NCBI GenBank assembly: GCA_016617495.1
Contig: WYCU01000007.1
Coordinates: 1 to 64,000, forward strand
DNA from: Azonexaceae bacterium s22
Lineage (GTDB): Bacteria > Pseudomonadota > Gammaproteobacteria > Burkholderiales > Rhodocyclaceae
Length of the DNA: 64,000 bases
Direction of reading: 5' to 3'
The notes beneath the pieces are model-generated. The model was not told the DNA's origin, did no database searches, and saw only the letters and a list, made by a program, of their open reading frames with translations. Positions 9,858 to 19,344 of the stretch are shown in pieces. How positions within the stretch are numbered: position 1 is the first letter of the stretch; the number at the start of each line of letters is the position of its first letter. The translations under genes and the position numbers were made by a program.

Positions 9858-9995
9858 GCGCTTTCCTTGCGTATAGTTGAGTTGCGAGCGATGAGCGGTA
9901 GCCGACAACTTCCCCCGACCCCACCCGGTTATACCGTGTTTGAATCGAAAATGTTACCACATTCGAATCAATTTATTGCACCCGAAAATTCATAA

Positions 9996-11354
9996 TTATG
10001 ACGTTGATTCAAATGCCTGCATGGTACGCCATAGCAAGGGCAACAGCATCGCCGCGGCAACAATCAGGCTGAGTACAGCAGAAAGCCAGAATCCCGCCAC
10101 ACCCATCGGGCGACCGGCATAAAAACACAACCAGAAGCCGCCACCCAAGCCAATGCCCCAGAAGCAGAAGGTCTGGATCAGCATCGGCACGAAGGTAATT
10201 CGGTAGGCGCGCAGGGCATGCCCGGCAATCGTCTGCAACGCATCGAAAAACTGGTAAATCGCGACATAAACCACCAGCACGACGGCCACGCCATGTACCG
10301 CTGCGTCTGCGGTATACGCCCCGGTCACCGGCACACGCCACCACCACAGCGCCAATCCGCTCAGCGTCGAAAGCCCCGCCGCAATCAACAATCCGGCAAC
10401 AATCGTCTCCCGCAACCGGTGGAAATCACGCGCACCTAACGCCTGCCCCGCGGCAGACATGGTCGCGATACCCAACGCCAACGGCAACATGTAAGTCAAT
10501 GCCGACAAATTCGCGACAATGCGGTGCCCCGCGACGATGGTCGCCCCCAAGGGGGCAATGAACAGCGCTATCAAAGTGAAGGAGGTGATCTCCACCAGAT
10601 TGGACAAGCCCATCGGCAGCCCAAGCCTGAGCAACTCGCGCAAACGCCGCCTATCCGGTGCATGCCAACGGGAAAACAAGGCATAGGTATGCCCCAGGGG
10701 GCCAACTACCAGGTAGGCCAACGCAACACAACATGCCAGCCAGGCAATCAATACATTCGACCACGCACATCCAAGGACGCCCAATGGCTCATGCCACCAA
10801 CCTTCCAGCGCCAGCCCCCACGCCAGTACGGCATGAACGATCAGGGCGGCAATCCCGATAAGCATCAAAACGCGCGGGCGGCCCAAAGCATTGCATGCGA
10901 AATAGAAAGCACGATAGAGCAAGGCTGCGGGCATCCCCCAAGCCAACAAACCGAGATAAGCCTTCACCTTCTGCGCAACCACAGGATCCATGTCGACCGC
11001 TGCGAGCATCCAGGCCGGATAGCTCAGAAGCAGGCAACCCGGGACGCTCAGGGCAAGTGAAAGCCAAAGGCCTTGCTGCAGGACATTGGCCACCTCATCC
11101 CGCTGTCTCGCTCCGTGCAGATGCGCGACCACAGGCGCAAGCGCTTGCAGAATCCCGACCAGAGCAAACACGATGGAAATATGGATACCGCCACCGATGG
11201 CGACAGCGGCCAGATCCTCGACACTCACGTGCCCAAGTACCGCCGTATCCACCACCATCATGCCGATGGATGAAAGTTGGGCGATCAAAATGGGCAGGGC
11301 GTGGGACAACAAGCCCCGGGCGGCGACGAGCAACATGGGCACGGATTTTCTCAT
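9996..11354 (-). CDS. MATE-family multidrug/cation exporter
   Basis: A 452-residue membrane protein with twelve hydrophobic segments in two homologous halves, as in NorM-type MATE transporters. The opening PILIAQLSSIGMMVVDTAVLGH is the usual helix-1 signature. MATE pumps exchange cationic drugs for Na+ or H+. The drug specificity cannot be read from sequence. It follows the FAH-family gene by 54 bases on the same strand. Confidence 0.9.
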   Translation of the reverse strand: MRKSVPMLLVAARGLLSHALPILIAQLSSIGMMVVDTAVLGHVSVEDLAAVAIGGGIHISIVFALVGILQALAPVVAHLHGARQRDEVANVLQQGLWLSLALSVPGCLLLSYPAWMLAAVDMDPVVAQKVKAYLGLLAWGMPAALLYRAFYFACNALGRPRVLMLIGIAALIVHAVLAWGLALEGWWHEPLGVLGCAWSNVLIAWLACCVALAYLVVGPLGHTYALFSRWHAPDRRRLRELLRLGLPMGLSNLVEITSFTLIALFIAPLGATIVAGHRIVANLSALTYMLPLALGIATMSAAGQALGARDFHRLRETIVAGLLIAAGLSTLSGLALWWWRVPVTGAYTADAAVHGVAVVLVVYVAIYQFFDALQTIAGHALRAYRITFVPMLIQTFCFWGIGLGGGFWLCFYAGRPMGVAGFWLSAVLSLIVAAAMLLPLLWRTMQAFESTS

Positions 11355-11408
11355 GTCCGGAGCCGCGCTGTGTGCCGCGAAAGAGCCCGCGCGAATACAC
11401 CATGAGCC

Positions 11409-12110
11409 TCAGTAGAATCGAGCGCGCAAGTCGCCGACGCCTGCAACGCCAGCCTCAATGAGATCGCCCCGGACCACTGGCCCCACCCCCGCCGGCGTGC
11501 CGGTAAAAACCAGATCGCCCGGTGCAAGCGCAACCAGCGAGGAAAGATTGGCGATAATCTCCGCCACCTTCCAACTCATCGCGGACAGATCGCCGTCCTG
11601 CCGCACCGCGCCATTGACGCCCAACCAAATTCGCCCGCGATCGGGATGACCAATCGCCGTTACGGGATGAATGCCACTGACCACGGCCGATTGATCGAAC
11701 CCTTTGCTCATATCCCAAGGATGCCCCTTTTCCTTGGCAAGCGCCTGCATGTCACGGCGAGTCAGATCAATACCCACGGCGTAGCCAAAAATCAGGCTTT
11801 TTGCATGGTCGACCGCGACAAAAGCTCCGCCACCGCCCAAAGCAACGACCAACTCCACCTCATGATGGAGATTCGCCGTCGCGGGCGGATAAGCCACGGC
11901 AATTTCACCTTCACCGGAAACGACTGCATCACCCGGCTTGGAGAAGAAAAAGGGCGGTTCGCGCCCCTCCGCCTGGGCCAAGGCACCCATTTCCCGGGCA
12001 TGGTCCGCATAATTCCGGCCCACACAAAATACCCGGCGCACCGGAAACCCGCCCTTCGCTCCTGCCACCGGCACCACGGGTTGGTGCGGCGGCGCAAAGA
12101 CATAGTCCAT
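11409..12110 (-). CDS. Fumarylacetoacetate hydrolase (FAH) family protein
   Basis: A 233-residue single-domain FAH-fold protein. FCVGRNYADHAREMG, HHEVELVVALGG and VGIDLTRRDMQ are the core motifs, and the acidic residues of HHEVEL bind the divalent metal. Close relatives hydrolyse acylpyruvates or decarboxylate oxaloacetate, so the substrate is open. A repeated-word copy lies in it, read as FVAVDH. It is divergent from the fimV-like gene across a 120-base gap. Confidence 0.88.
   Translation of the reverse strand: MDYVFAPPHQPVVPVAGAKGGFPVRRVFCVGRNYADHAREMGALAQAEGREPPFFFSKPGDAVVSGEGEIAVAYPPATANLHHEVELVVALGGGGAFVAVDHAKSLIFGYAVGIDLTRRDMQALAKEKGHPWDMSKGFDQSAVVSGIHPVTAIGHPDRGRIWLGVNGAVRQDGDLSAMSWKVAEIIANLSSLVALAPGDLVFTGTPAGVGPVVRGDLIEAGVAGVGDLRARFY
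11808..11821 (+). repeat. Repeated word copy 3 (GTCGACCGCGACAA)
   Basis: Plus-strand copy, antisense to the FAH-family gene. A TTTTT run lies just upstream. Confidence 0.85.
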
Positions 12111-12230
12111 GAATCACTCCCTTTCCTATCCCAAGCAAATAAGCGGCAGTGTGCAATAGTTCCTGATCCGAGCGCCACTCTGTTGATACTATTTGCATAT
12201 GGAATATCAGCCAGAGACGGACAGGTAATC

Positions 12231-13991
12231 GTGAACACACGCATATTCCGACTGAGCATCCTCGCCGCTGCGATGATGGCAGCACATACAGCCTCGGCAG
12301 TCGGGCTGGGGGACATTATTTTGCATTCGCGTATTGGCGAGCCGCTACGCGCGGAAATCCCGATAAACGCGGAGGGTGACGACAACATCGATGCCGCCTG
12401 CTTCTCGTTGGCGCCGCTCAATGGCTCCGACCTGCCGGTAGTTTCCAACGGCAAAATCAAGTTGCTTCGGGACAACGGCCGCCAACGCTTGGTCATTACA
12501 GGCAATAAACCGATCATGGAGCCGATTGCGTTGATTGGCATTCGTGCCGGGTGCGGTGTCTCGCTTCAACGGGACTACGTGCTCATGCCCTCGGAACCAC
12601 TGGTGATTGCCAGCCCCGCGCCGATGCCAGCCCCATCCGGCACGGTTACCCCCAATGGGTCCGCCGGCCGCCAGATTCGCGCCAGCGAAGGCGACACCCT
12701 AGAAAGCATCACCGAAAGCCTTGCACCGGATAATCTCGCACAGCAACGACGCCTGTTGGCCGCGCTCAAACGCGCCAATCCGCAACTTAAAGGCAAACCC
12801 GCACTTGCCGATGGCACCACGGTGATCATTCCCGATGTTCGGCAACGCATCACCGCCGAACGCGAACTGCCGCAAGCCCAGATCACACCCGAAGCGGCGC
12901 CCCAAAAAGCGGCGCCCGCGACGGCCCCGCGTCGCGAGGCAAAGGCAAACGAATCCCCAACCAGGAAAACGGGTGGTGATCGCCTTGTCCTGGGCAGCCC
13001 AAGCGAAGCGATGTCACCGGGGCAGAAGCCCTCACCTTTGCAAGATGAGACCAAGGATCGCATTCTCAAACTTGAGGCCACCATCCAATCCCTCAATACA
13101 CAGATCGAAGCACTTGACCGGGCGTTAGCGCTCACCAAGGAAACGCTGGATTTGCAACAAAAACTGCAGTCCGCCCAGCAAGCGGCAGTTGCGGCCGTAC
13201 CGCCACCGCCCCCTGCGCCATCCAACTCGGGAAGCGACTGGCCGGAAATTCTGCTCAGTGCAATCTTGGGCGGCGCGCTCGCCGGTGGCTTGGCACATGT
13301 GCTGGGACGCAGGCGCCCACGTTTCGGCGACGACGACATGCCCATGCTCGCACCACGAGAAAAAACCCCGGCACCGCCGCTCACTGTTTTTGAAGCCACG
13401 CCCAAGGTTTCCGGGTCCAATGTCATCCCGCTGAATCGGCCAACCAAACCAGCAGCGGCTCCGGCAACCCCCGAGCCTGAAATGACACGGCCGCCTGAAA
13501 GCCTTCAACAGGTGGAGGTCAAATTCGATCAGGATGAAACAGCCCTTGCGCTGGCTGAGATCATGCTCTCTTTTGGCAGGCTTCAGGCGGCAACGGATAC
13601 GCTCGCGCGCCATGTGGCCGACACCGCGCCCGACAATCCCCGGCCGTGGCTGATGCTGCTCGACCTCTATCGTCGCGGTGGACTGAATAAGGAATACAAC
13701 GACCTGCGCCCCTTGCTGCGGTCCAAATTCAACCTCCAATTACCGGCTTGGGTTGACCTGCAGAATCGCGGATCGGGGCTGAAATCGCTGGAAGACTATC
13801 CACACGTCACCGCCCGCGTCACCGCCACTTGGGGAACGCAGGCATGCATGGATTACCTGTACGAATTGGTACACGACACACGTAATGGCGAGCGCGCAGG
13901 CTTCCCGTTGGAGGTCGTTGAGGAAATCGTCCTGCTGCTCCTGGCACTTCAGGATGGTTACGGGCTTGAACGGCGCCTGCAATCGGCTTGA
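12231..13991 (+). CDS. fimV: FimV/HubP-like pole-organising protein
   Basis: A 586-residue protein starting at GTG 12231. A signal peptide (LSILAAAMMAAHTASA) precedes the FimV N-terminal domain (VGLGDIILHSRIGEPLRAEI). A LysM domain for peptidoglycan binding follows (about 145-205), then an Ala/Pro linker, a coiled coil (about 275-320), a transmembrane helix (ILLSAILGGALAGGLAHVLG) and a cytoplasmic TPR-like C-terminus. FimV-type proteins localise type IV pilus machinery to the cell pole, which fits the two pilus loci here. It is shorter than FimV of Pseudomonas. The longer reading frame upstream is antisense to the FAH gene and is not used. Confidence 0.85.
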   Translation: MNTRIFRLSILAAAMMAAHTASAVGLGDIILHSRIGEPLRAEIPINAEGDDNIDAACFSLAPLNGSDLPVVSNGKIKLLRDNGRQRLVITGNKPIMEPIALIGIRAGCGVSLQRDYVLMPSEPLVIASPAPMPAPSGTVTPNGSAGRQIRASEGDTLESITESLAPDNLAQQRRLLAALKRANPQLKGKPALADGTTVIIPDVRQRITAERELPQAQITPEAAPQKAAPATAPRREAKANESPTRKTGGDRLVLGSPSEAMSPGQKPSPLQDETKDRILKLEATIQSLNTQIEALDRALALTKETLDLQQKLQSAQQAAVAAVPPPPPAPSNSGSDWPEILLSAILGGALAGGLAHVLGRRRPRFGDDDMPMLAPREKTPAPPLTVFEATPKVSGSNVIPLNRPTKPAAAPATPEPEMTRPPESLQQVEVKFDQDETALALAEIMLSFGRLQAATDTLARHVADTAPDNPRPWLMLLDLYRRGGLNKEYNDLRPLLRSKFNLQLPAWVDLQNRGSGLKSLEDYPHVTARVTATWGTQACMDYLYELVHDTRNGERAGFPLEVVEEIVLLLLALQDGYGLERRLQSA

Positions 13992-14000
13992 GTCGAGGGC

Positions 14001-14747
14001 TCAGACCGGGTTATCCAGATCGAGGAATTCACTGTCCAGCCCGCAAAACTCCCGCAGGTGCCGAGCGACAGCGGCAGCCCCGTAGCGCTCGGTGGCATGA
14101 TGCCCACAGGCCAGGTAGACCACGCCACTTTCACGAGCAAGGTGAACCGTCTGCTCCGAGATTTCCCCGGAGATAAATGCATCGACCCCCAGTGCGATGG
14201 CCTGGTCGAAATAGGATTGTGCGCCGCCCGAACACCAAGCAATGCGTTGCACCGGGCGAGCAGGATCGCCAATCAGTAGCGGCTCTCGCCGAAGCACCGC
14301 AGCAAGTTGCCTGCTGAGTGATTCGGCGGAGGTCATTTCGCCGGTATTGCCCAACCATGCAATATCCTGATCGCCAAAGCGTCCCTCCGGCAGCCAACCC
14401 ATGCGGAGTGCCAGTTGAGCGTTATTTCCCAGTTGCGGGTGAGCGTCGAGCGGCAGATGATACGCAAACAGGTTGATGTCATTAGCCAGCAAGGTCCTCA
14501 GGCGATTGCGCCGGATGCCGGTCACCCGAGCATCTTCCCCTTTCCAGAAATAGCCATGGTGCACCAGAACAGCATCCGCCCCTCGTGCGACCGCCAAATC
14601 CAGCAGGGCCTGACTGGCTGTCACGCCCGCAACAATCCGCGAGACTTCGTCGCGTCCTTCCACTTGCAAACCGTTTGGGCAATAATCCCTGAACTTTGCT
14701 GGTTCCAGCAAAGCATCCAGATAATTCGCCAATTCGTCACGTTTCAT
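14001..14747 (-). CDS. Nif3/YbgI (DUF34) dinuclear metal-centre protein
   Basis: A 248-residue member of the Nif3-like family, which forms toroidal hexamers with a two-metal site. VLVHHGYFWKG supplies the paired His ligands, and the late SGEISEQTVH and CGHHATE segments supply the others. Proposed roles include GTP cyclohydrolase I-like activity and metal insertion; none is settled. Only 14 bases separate its start from the divergent protease gene. Confidence 0.92.
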   Translation of the reverse strand: MKRDELANYLDALLEPAKFRDYCPNGLQVEGRDEVSRIVAGVTASQALLDLAVARGADAVLVHHGYFWKGEDARVTGIRRNRLRTLLANDINLFAYHLPLDAHPQLGNNAQLALRMGWLPEGRFGDQDIAWLGNTGEMTSAESLSRQLAAVLRREPLLIGDPARPVQRIAWCSGGAQSYFDQAIALGVDAFISGEISEQTVHLARESGVVYLACGHHATERYGAAAVARHLREFCGLDSEFLDLDNPV

Positions 14748-14761
14748 TGCTTCGGTCTTTC

Positions 14762-15919
14762 ATGCACAGGTTGTGGCTGATTTTTGCACAAACAGTTACG
14801 GTTGCGGTCGCCATCCTGTTCGTGCTGACAACGCTCAAGCCGGAATGGTTGCCGGGACGCCCGGCGCCCGTCACCGTTCGCGAAGTCACGCCGGCTGCAG
14901 GTGACGACGAGCGACCAAGCGGTGCTGCGTCGTATCGCGAAGCGGCGCGAGCGGCCTTGCCGGCCGTGGTTCATATCTACACGACACAGGAAGTTCGCCG
15001 CAAACGGCATCCACTTCTGGATGATCCGGTCTTCCGCCACTTTTTCGGCGAACGCCCCGATAACGCGCCGCAACCGGCAGCAGGACTGGGTTCCGGCGTA
15101 CTGGTCAGCAGCGACGGCTACATTCTCACGAATTTTCACGTTATCGAAGCGGCGCGCGACATCCAGGTCTCGCTGAACGACGGGCACACCTACAAAGCAA
15201 AGATCATAGGCAGCGACCCGGAATCCGACCTCGCCGTGTTACAGATCAAGGCGGACAAGCTGCCCGCGGTGACTTTTGGTCAGATGGACAATTTGCGCGT
15301 TGGTGACGTCGTTCTGGCCATCGGCAACCCATTCGGTGTCGGCCAGACAGTGACCATGGGCATCGTCTCGGCACTTGGCCGATCCCACCTTGGCATCAAC
15401 ACCTTCGAGAACTTCATTCAGACCGATGCCGCCATCAACCCAGGAAATTCAGGTGGCGCACTGGTCGACGTCAATGGACATCTGGTGGGAATCAATACCG
15501 CCATTTACTCGCGTACCGGAGGCTCGCTGGGTATCGGCTTTGCCATTCCCGTATCCAGCGCCAAGCACATCATGGAACAAATTATCCAGTTCGGTGCGGT
15601 TACGCGCGGCTGGATCGGGGTCGAAGCGCAGGAAATCACACCGGAACTCGCCGAATCCTTTGGCCTGCCGGACAACGATGGCGCCCTTATCGCCGGCGTA
15701 GTCCGTGGATCGCCTGCCGATCAGGCGGGAATTCGGCCCGGTGATATCCTGCTTTCTGTGGAAGGGAAAGCGGTCAAGGATCCCCAGGGAATGCTCGACC
15801 TGATCGCAGGACTTCGGCCCGAAGAACGCGCCAGTTTCCGGCTACGCCGCGAAAACAAACCGCTAGACCTCCAGGTCAAGGTTGGCAAGCGCCCTGCCTT
15901 GCGTAGCGAGCAGGAGTAA
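14762..15919 (+). CDS. DegS/AlgW-like membrane-anchored serine protease
   Basis: A 385-residue trypsin-fold protease with an N-terminal anchor (about residues 5-24). The catalytic triad is H126 (TNFHVIEA), D156 (ESDLAVL) and S230 (NPGNSGGAL). A single PDZ domain (about 290-375) follows. One PDZ and a membrane anchor fit DegS/AlgW, which senses envelope stress, better than two-PDZ DegP/DegQ. The ATG at 14762 is poorly served by a ribosome site, and it is 14 bases from the divergent Nif3 start, so both promoters must lie inside the neighbouring genes or overlap. Confidence 0.88.
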   Translation: MHRLWLIFAQTVTVAVAILFVLTTLKPEWLPGRPAPVTVREVTPAAGDDERPSGAASYREAARAALPAVVHIYTTQEVRRKRHPLLDDPVFRHFFGERPDNAPQPAAGLGSGVLVSSDGYILTNFHVIEAARDIQVSLNDGHTYKAKIIGSDPESDLAVLQIKADKLPAVTFGQMDNLRVGDVVLAIGNPFGVGQTVTMGIVSALGRSHLGINTFENFIQTDAAINPGNSGGALVDVNGHLVGINTAIYSRTGGSLGIGFAIPVSSAKHIMEQIIQFGAVTRGWIGVEAQEITPELAESFGLPDNDGALIAGVVRGSPADQAGIRPGDILLSVEGKAVKDPQGMLDLIAGLRPEERASFRLRRENKPLDLQVKVGKRPALRSEQE

Positions 15920-15921
15920 AC

Positions 15922-16755
15922 ATGTGCCAGTTGCTGGGCATGAACTGTAATGTGCCGACCGACATCTGTTTCTCATTCACCGGCTTCCGCGCTCGGGGCG
16001 GGGCGACCGATGTCCACTCCGACGGCTGGGGAATCGCTTTCTTCGAGGGCAAAGGTGTTCGCCTCTTTCTCGACCCCAAGCCCTCCTGCTCGTCACCGGT
16101 AGCCGAACTGGTACGGCAGTACCCGATTCATTCGACCAACGTCATTGCCCACATTCGCAAGGCGACTCAAGGCGCAGTCGGGCTGGAAAACACGCACCCG
16201 TTCATGCGGGAACTCTGGGGGCGCTACTGGATCTTTGCGCACAACGGTAATTTGATCGATTTCACCCCAGAGCTCGATGGCAGTTTTGTGCCTGTGGGCC
16301 TGACCGACAGCGAACGAGCCTTTTGCTGGCTGTTGCAGCAACTCCGCGGACGTTTCGGCGCCACGACACCGCCTACGGCCGCGCTGTTCGACACCCTGCA
16401 CGAACTGACGCTGGCCATTGCCCGACACGGGGAATTCAACTTCCTGCTTTCGAACGGCGACATGCTGTTCGCCCATGCCTCAACGCGGCTCGCCTACATT
16501 GTGCGCCAAGCCCCCTTTACGCAAGCACACCTGAAGGATCAGGACGTGACCGTCGATTTCAGCGACGTCACGACACCCAATGACCGCGTGGCAGTCATCG
16601 CCACCCTGCCGCTCACCGACAATGAGTCGTGGACGACCATGCAGGCTGGCAGTTTATGGTGGTTTGCCGATGGCGCTCCGGTTGAGTCACGTCCCACGAT
16701 TGCCGGGCCGGTACGCAAGAGCAACGAACAAGCAACACCCGCCCAGACCGAATAG
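15922..16755 (+). CDS. Class II glutamine amidotransferase, YafJ-like
   Basis: A 277-residue Ntn-hydrolase. The nucleophile is Cys2 (MCQLLGMN), exposed after Met removal, and SDGWGIAFF, AHIRKAT and FAHNGNL are the glutamine-site motifs. YafJ-like proteins are stand-alone glutaminase domains with no known acceptor. It starts 2 bases after the protease stop, so the two are probably cotranscribed. Confidence 0.9.
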   Translation: MCQLLGMNCNVPTDICFSFTGFRARGGATDVHSDGWGIAFFEGKGVRLFLDPKPSCSSPVAELVRQYPIHSTNVIAHIRKATQGAVGLENTHPFMRELWGRYWIFAHNGNLIDFTPELDGSFVPVGLTDSERAFCWLLQQLRGRFGATTPPTAALFDTLHELTLAIARHGEFNFLLSNGDMLFAHASTRLAYIVRQAPFTQAHLKDQDVTVDFSDVTTPNDRVAVIATLPLTDNESWTTMQAGSLWWFADGAPVESRPTIAGPVRKSNEQATPAQTE

Positions 16756-16777
16756 TCAAGGCTTTACACAACTTCGG

Positions 16778-17617
16778 CTATTTTTCGGTGAGCTTGCGGA
16801 ACTCGGCTTCGGCCTGATCCATTTCGGCATCCATTTTTGCCGAATTTTCGGGGTCGACCGCGACAGGCAGCTCAGATCGCGTTCTGGAGACAAAACGCGC
16901 AGCAAAAATCCCGAGCTCGTAGAGAATGCACATCGGGATCGCCAGCGCCAACTGCGATACGACATCGGGCGGCGTGACAACTGCAGCGACCACGAAGGCC
17001 CCAACCACGAAGTAGGAGCGCCACTCCTTGAGCTTTTCCACATCGACAATACCGAGCTTGACCAGCACCACCAGTGCCACCGGCACCTCGAAGGCGATGC
17101 CGAAGGCCATGAACATGGTCATGACGAACGCCAGGTAGGCCTCGATGTCCGGTGCCGGGGTAATGCTCTTGGGGGCAAAGCCATTAATGAAGCTGAACAC
17201 CTGCCCAAATACGAAGAAGTAGCAGAACGCCATGCCCATCATGAACAGCAGCGTGCTGGACACAATCAGCGGCAAACCCAGGCGCTTTTCGTGAGCGTAC
17301 AACCCTGGAGCGATGAAGGCCCACGCTTGATAAAGCACAAACGGCAAAGCCAGGACGAACGCGACCATCCCGGTGACCTTGATCGGCACCATGAATGGAG
17401 TAATGACACCGATTGCAACCATCTTGGTGCCTTCGGGCAAAGCGGCCGTCAGCGGTGCTGCGAGGAAGTCATAGATGGCACCCGGACCAGGGTAGACGCA
17501 CAAAATGCCAAACACCACCGCGATGGCGACCAGGCTACGCAACAGCCGGTCACGCAGTTCGACCAGGTGGGAAATAAAGGACTCTTCCGGCGCCCCACCG
17601 TGTTGCATTGCGCTCAT
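16778..17617 (-). CDS. tatC: Sec-independent translocase subunit TatC
   Basis: A 279-residue six-helix membrane protein that recognises twin-arginine signal peptides. [14 protein letters not shown] at the N-terminus and the [10 protein letters not shown] loop are characteristic. The C-terminal tail (about 245-279) is hydrophilic and variable, and a repeated-word copy falls there. It overlaps tatB by 4 bases. Confidence 0.97.
   Translation of the reverse strand: MSAMQHGGAPEESFISHLVELRDRLLRSLVAIAVVFGILCVYPGPGAIYDFLAAPLTAALPEGTKMVAIGVITPFMVPIKVTGMVAFVLALPFVLYQAWAFIAPGLYAHEKRLGLPLIVSSTLLFMMGMAFCYFFVFGQVFSFINGFAPKSITPAPDIEAYLAFVMTMFMAFGIAFEVPVALVVLVKLGIVDVEKLKEWRSYFVVGAFVVAAVVTPPDVVSQLALAIPMCILYELGIFAARFVSRTRSELPVAVDPENSAKMDAEMDQAEAEFRKLTEK
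16853..16865 (+). repeat. Repeated word copy 4 (GTCGACCGCGACA)
   Basis: Plus-strand copy antisense to the variable tatC tail. Two T-runs (TTTTT and TTTT) lie upstream, about 11 bases apart. Confidence 0.85.
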
Positions 17618-17988
17618 CCGGCGCTCCCACTTTTGGGTGGCCCGACCAACTCTTGAGGTGCCGCTTGCCGAAGCTCCTCAGCCGCGTGATCAAGGCTCGC
17701 CATGGCTTCCTGCGCCGGCGCTTCGACGGTGGCACGGGCGCTCTCATATTCCTTGCGCACGGAATCCTCAAGCGCACGGGCAGAGGCCATCACTTCCGAC
17801 TGGAGCTTTTTCAGCTCGTCGAGCTGCATTTCGCGATTGATGTCTGCCTTGACGTCATTCACGTAGCGCTGGGCGCGCCCGAGCAAATGGCCGAGCGTAC
17901 GCGCCACCTTGGGCAGGCGCTCAGGGCCGATCACGACCAAGGCCACGACACCGATGACCAGAAGCTCGGAAAAACCAATATCGAACAT
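17614..17988 (-). CDS. tatB: Sec-independent translocase subunit TatB
   Basis: A 124-residue protein with one N-terminal membrane helix ([20 protein letters not shown]) that includes the conserved E8 and the GPERLP hinge, then an amphipathic helix and a charged tail. It partners TatC in the receptor complex. It is placed between tatA and tatC as usual. Confidence 0.96.
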   Translation of the reverse strand: MFDIGFSELLVIGVVALVVIGPERLPKVARTLGHLLGRAQRYVNDVKADINREMQLDELKKLQSEVMASARALEDSVRKEYESARATVEAPAQEAMASLDHAAEELRQAAPQELVGPPKSGSAG

Positions 17989-18026
17989 GGGCTATACCGG
18001 GCAGGGCCAGAGCCCTCGCCCAAAAA

Positions 18027-18266
18027 TCAGGACTTGGTCTTTTCCTTGACCTCGACGTCGATGGTCTGGCCGGAAACTTTTTGCGGGTTGCCCGCTTCTG
18101 CGTTGGCGTTGGCGTTGGCGTCGGCGTTGGCATCCTTCATGCCGTCCTTGAAGCCTTTGACGGCCCCGCCGAGATCCTGACCGATGTTGCGCAGCTTCTT
18201 GGTGCCAAAGATCAACATGACGATGACCAATACGATCAGCCAGTGCCAAATGGAAAAACTGCCCAT
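18027..18266 (-). CDS. tatA: Sec-independent translocase subunit TatA
   Basis: A 79-residue pore-forming subunit. The membrane helix ([16 protein letters not shown]) is followed by [19 protein letters not shown], the standard amphipathic helix. The tail contains an Ala-Asn/Asp run encoded by a six-base tandem repeat. It is the first gene of tatA-B-C, just downstream of hinT. Confidence 0.97.
   Translation of the reverse strand: MGSFSIWHWLIVLVIVMLIFGTKKLRNIGQDLGGAVKGFKDGMKDANADANANANAEAGNPQKVSGQTIDVEVKEKTKS
18101..18130. repeat. Hexanucleotide tandem repeat in tatA
   Basis: Five units of CGTTGG (one with CGTCGG) encode alternating Ala-Asn/Asp in the TatA tail. A gain or loss of units keeps the frame. 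Confidence 0.8.
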
Positions 18267-18275
18267 GGTTGTCTC

Positions 18276-18626
18276 CTAGATGCGTTTCAGCATGGGGCCG
18301 ACCGGGTCCGGTCCACCCACGATATGAATGTGCAGGTGCGGTACTTCCTGCTGGCCCACACGTCCCGTGTTGATGATGACACGGAAACCGTCCGGACTAC
18401 CCTGCTCGGTGGCGATCTGGTTGGCCACTGTCAGCATGCGCCCCAAGAAGGGGGCATCTTCCGGCGTTACCGTCGCCAACGATGTGATGTGCCGCTTGGG
18501 TATGACCAGCACATGCACGGGACGTGCCGGACTAATGTCCTTGAACGCGAGAATTTCATCGTCTTCGTAGACCTTGGCCGACGGAATCTTGCCATCGACG
18601 ATCTTGCAGAAGATGCAATCGCTCAC
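18276..18626 (-). CDS. hinT: HIT-family purine nucleoside phosphoramidase, HinT-like
   Basis: A 116-residue HIT protein. The histidine triad is seen in EVPHLHIHIVGG, and CIFCKIVDGKIP opens the protein. HinT hydrolyses adenosine phosphoramidates. It overlaps hisE by 4 bases, a linkage common in this group. Confidence 0.93.
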   Translation of the reverse strand: MSDCIFCKIVDGKIPSAKVYEDDEILAFKDISPARPVHVLVIPKRHITSLATVTPEDAPFLGRMLTVANQIATEQGSPDGFRVIINTGRVGQQEVPHLHIHIVGGPDPVGPMLKRI

Positions 18627-18949
18627 TTGGCGCCCCGTGCTGCCTTCTCGTCAATACCGGAAATACCTTCGCGGCGGCGCATTTCCTGGGAAACGTCCTC
18701 GATGCCGAGATCGAAATACGCAAGCAAAACGAGAATGTGATAAATCACGTCCGTCGACTCCCAGACCACCTTCAGGCGCTTGCCTTCCTTGCCGGCCATG
18801 ATGAGTTCGGCACATTCCTCGCCGATTTTCTTGAGGATGGAATCCGGGCCATCGGCAATCAGCTTGGCGGTATATGACTTCTCGGGATCGGCATGCTTGC
18901 GCGTGGCCAGAGTCTCGGAGAGACGGTGCAGGATGTCATGCGTGCTCAT
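18623..18949 (-). CDS. hisE: Phosphoribosyl-ATP pyrophosphatase
   Basis: A 108-residue MazG-like all-helical enzyme that converts PR-ATP to PR-AMP, the second step of histidine synthesis. [14 protein letters not shown] provides the metal-binding Glu residues. It is separate from HisI, unlike the fused enterobacterial form, and overlaps it by 4 bases. Confidence 0.96.
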   Translation of the reverse strand: MSTHDILHRLSETLATRKHADPEKSYTAKLIADGPDSILKKIGEECAELIMAGKEGKRLKVVWESTDVIYHILVLLAYFDLGIEDVSQEMRRREGISGIDEKAARGAK

Positions 18950-19344
18950 TTGTAGATTTCCTTCGGGTCTTTCAAAACCGGATCCACGGGAATCCAGCGA
19001 TCCCCGTTCAACTCATTGAAGAAGCAACTCTCGCGACCGGTGTGGCAGGCGATTCCGCCCACTTGCTCAATCGTGAGCAGGAGGACATCGCCGTCGCAAT
19101 CCGTACGAATGGACTTGATTTTCTGGGTATGACCGGACTCTTCGCCCTTGCGCCAGAGGCGTCCTCGCGAACGTGACCAGTATACCGCGTTACCGCATTT
19201 CACCGTTTCCTGAAGCGACGTACGGTTCATGTACGCAAACATCACCACACGCCCGTTTTCGTCCTGCGCAATGGCGGGAATCATTCCGTCCGCGTCCCAC
19301 TTCAAGGCATCCAGCCACGCCAGGGTATTGTCGAGATCGGCCAT
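18946..19344 (-). CDS. hisI: Phosphoribosyl-AMP cyclohydrolase
   Basis: A 132-residue zinc enzyme for the third step of histidine synthesis. [18 protein letters not shown] is the signature, and the cysteines in RTDCDGD and [12 protein letters not shown] bind metal. Its start overlaps the hisF stop by one base (TAATG). Confidence 0.97.
   Translation of the reverse strand: MADLDNTLAWLDALKWDADGMIPAIAQDENGRVVMFAYMNRTSLQETVKCGNAVYWSRSRGRLWRKGEESGHTQKIKSIRTDCDGDVLLLTIEQVGGIACHTGRESCFFNELNGDRWIPVDPVLKDPKEIYK

Noticed and set aside
9858-9995. Promoter search between sucC and the MATE gene
   Set aside because: Only a weak TATAAC with a poor -35 was found, not enough to call.
11646-12230. Long N-terminal extension of the FimV-like protein
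   Set aside because: It runs antisense through the FAH-family gene. The GTG at 12231 begins a proper signal peptide.
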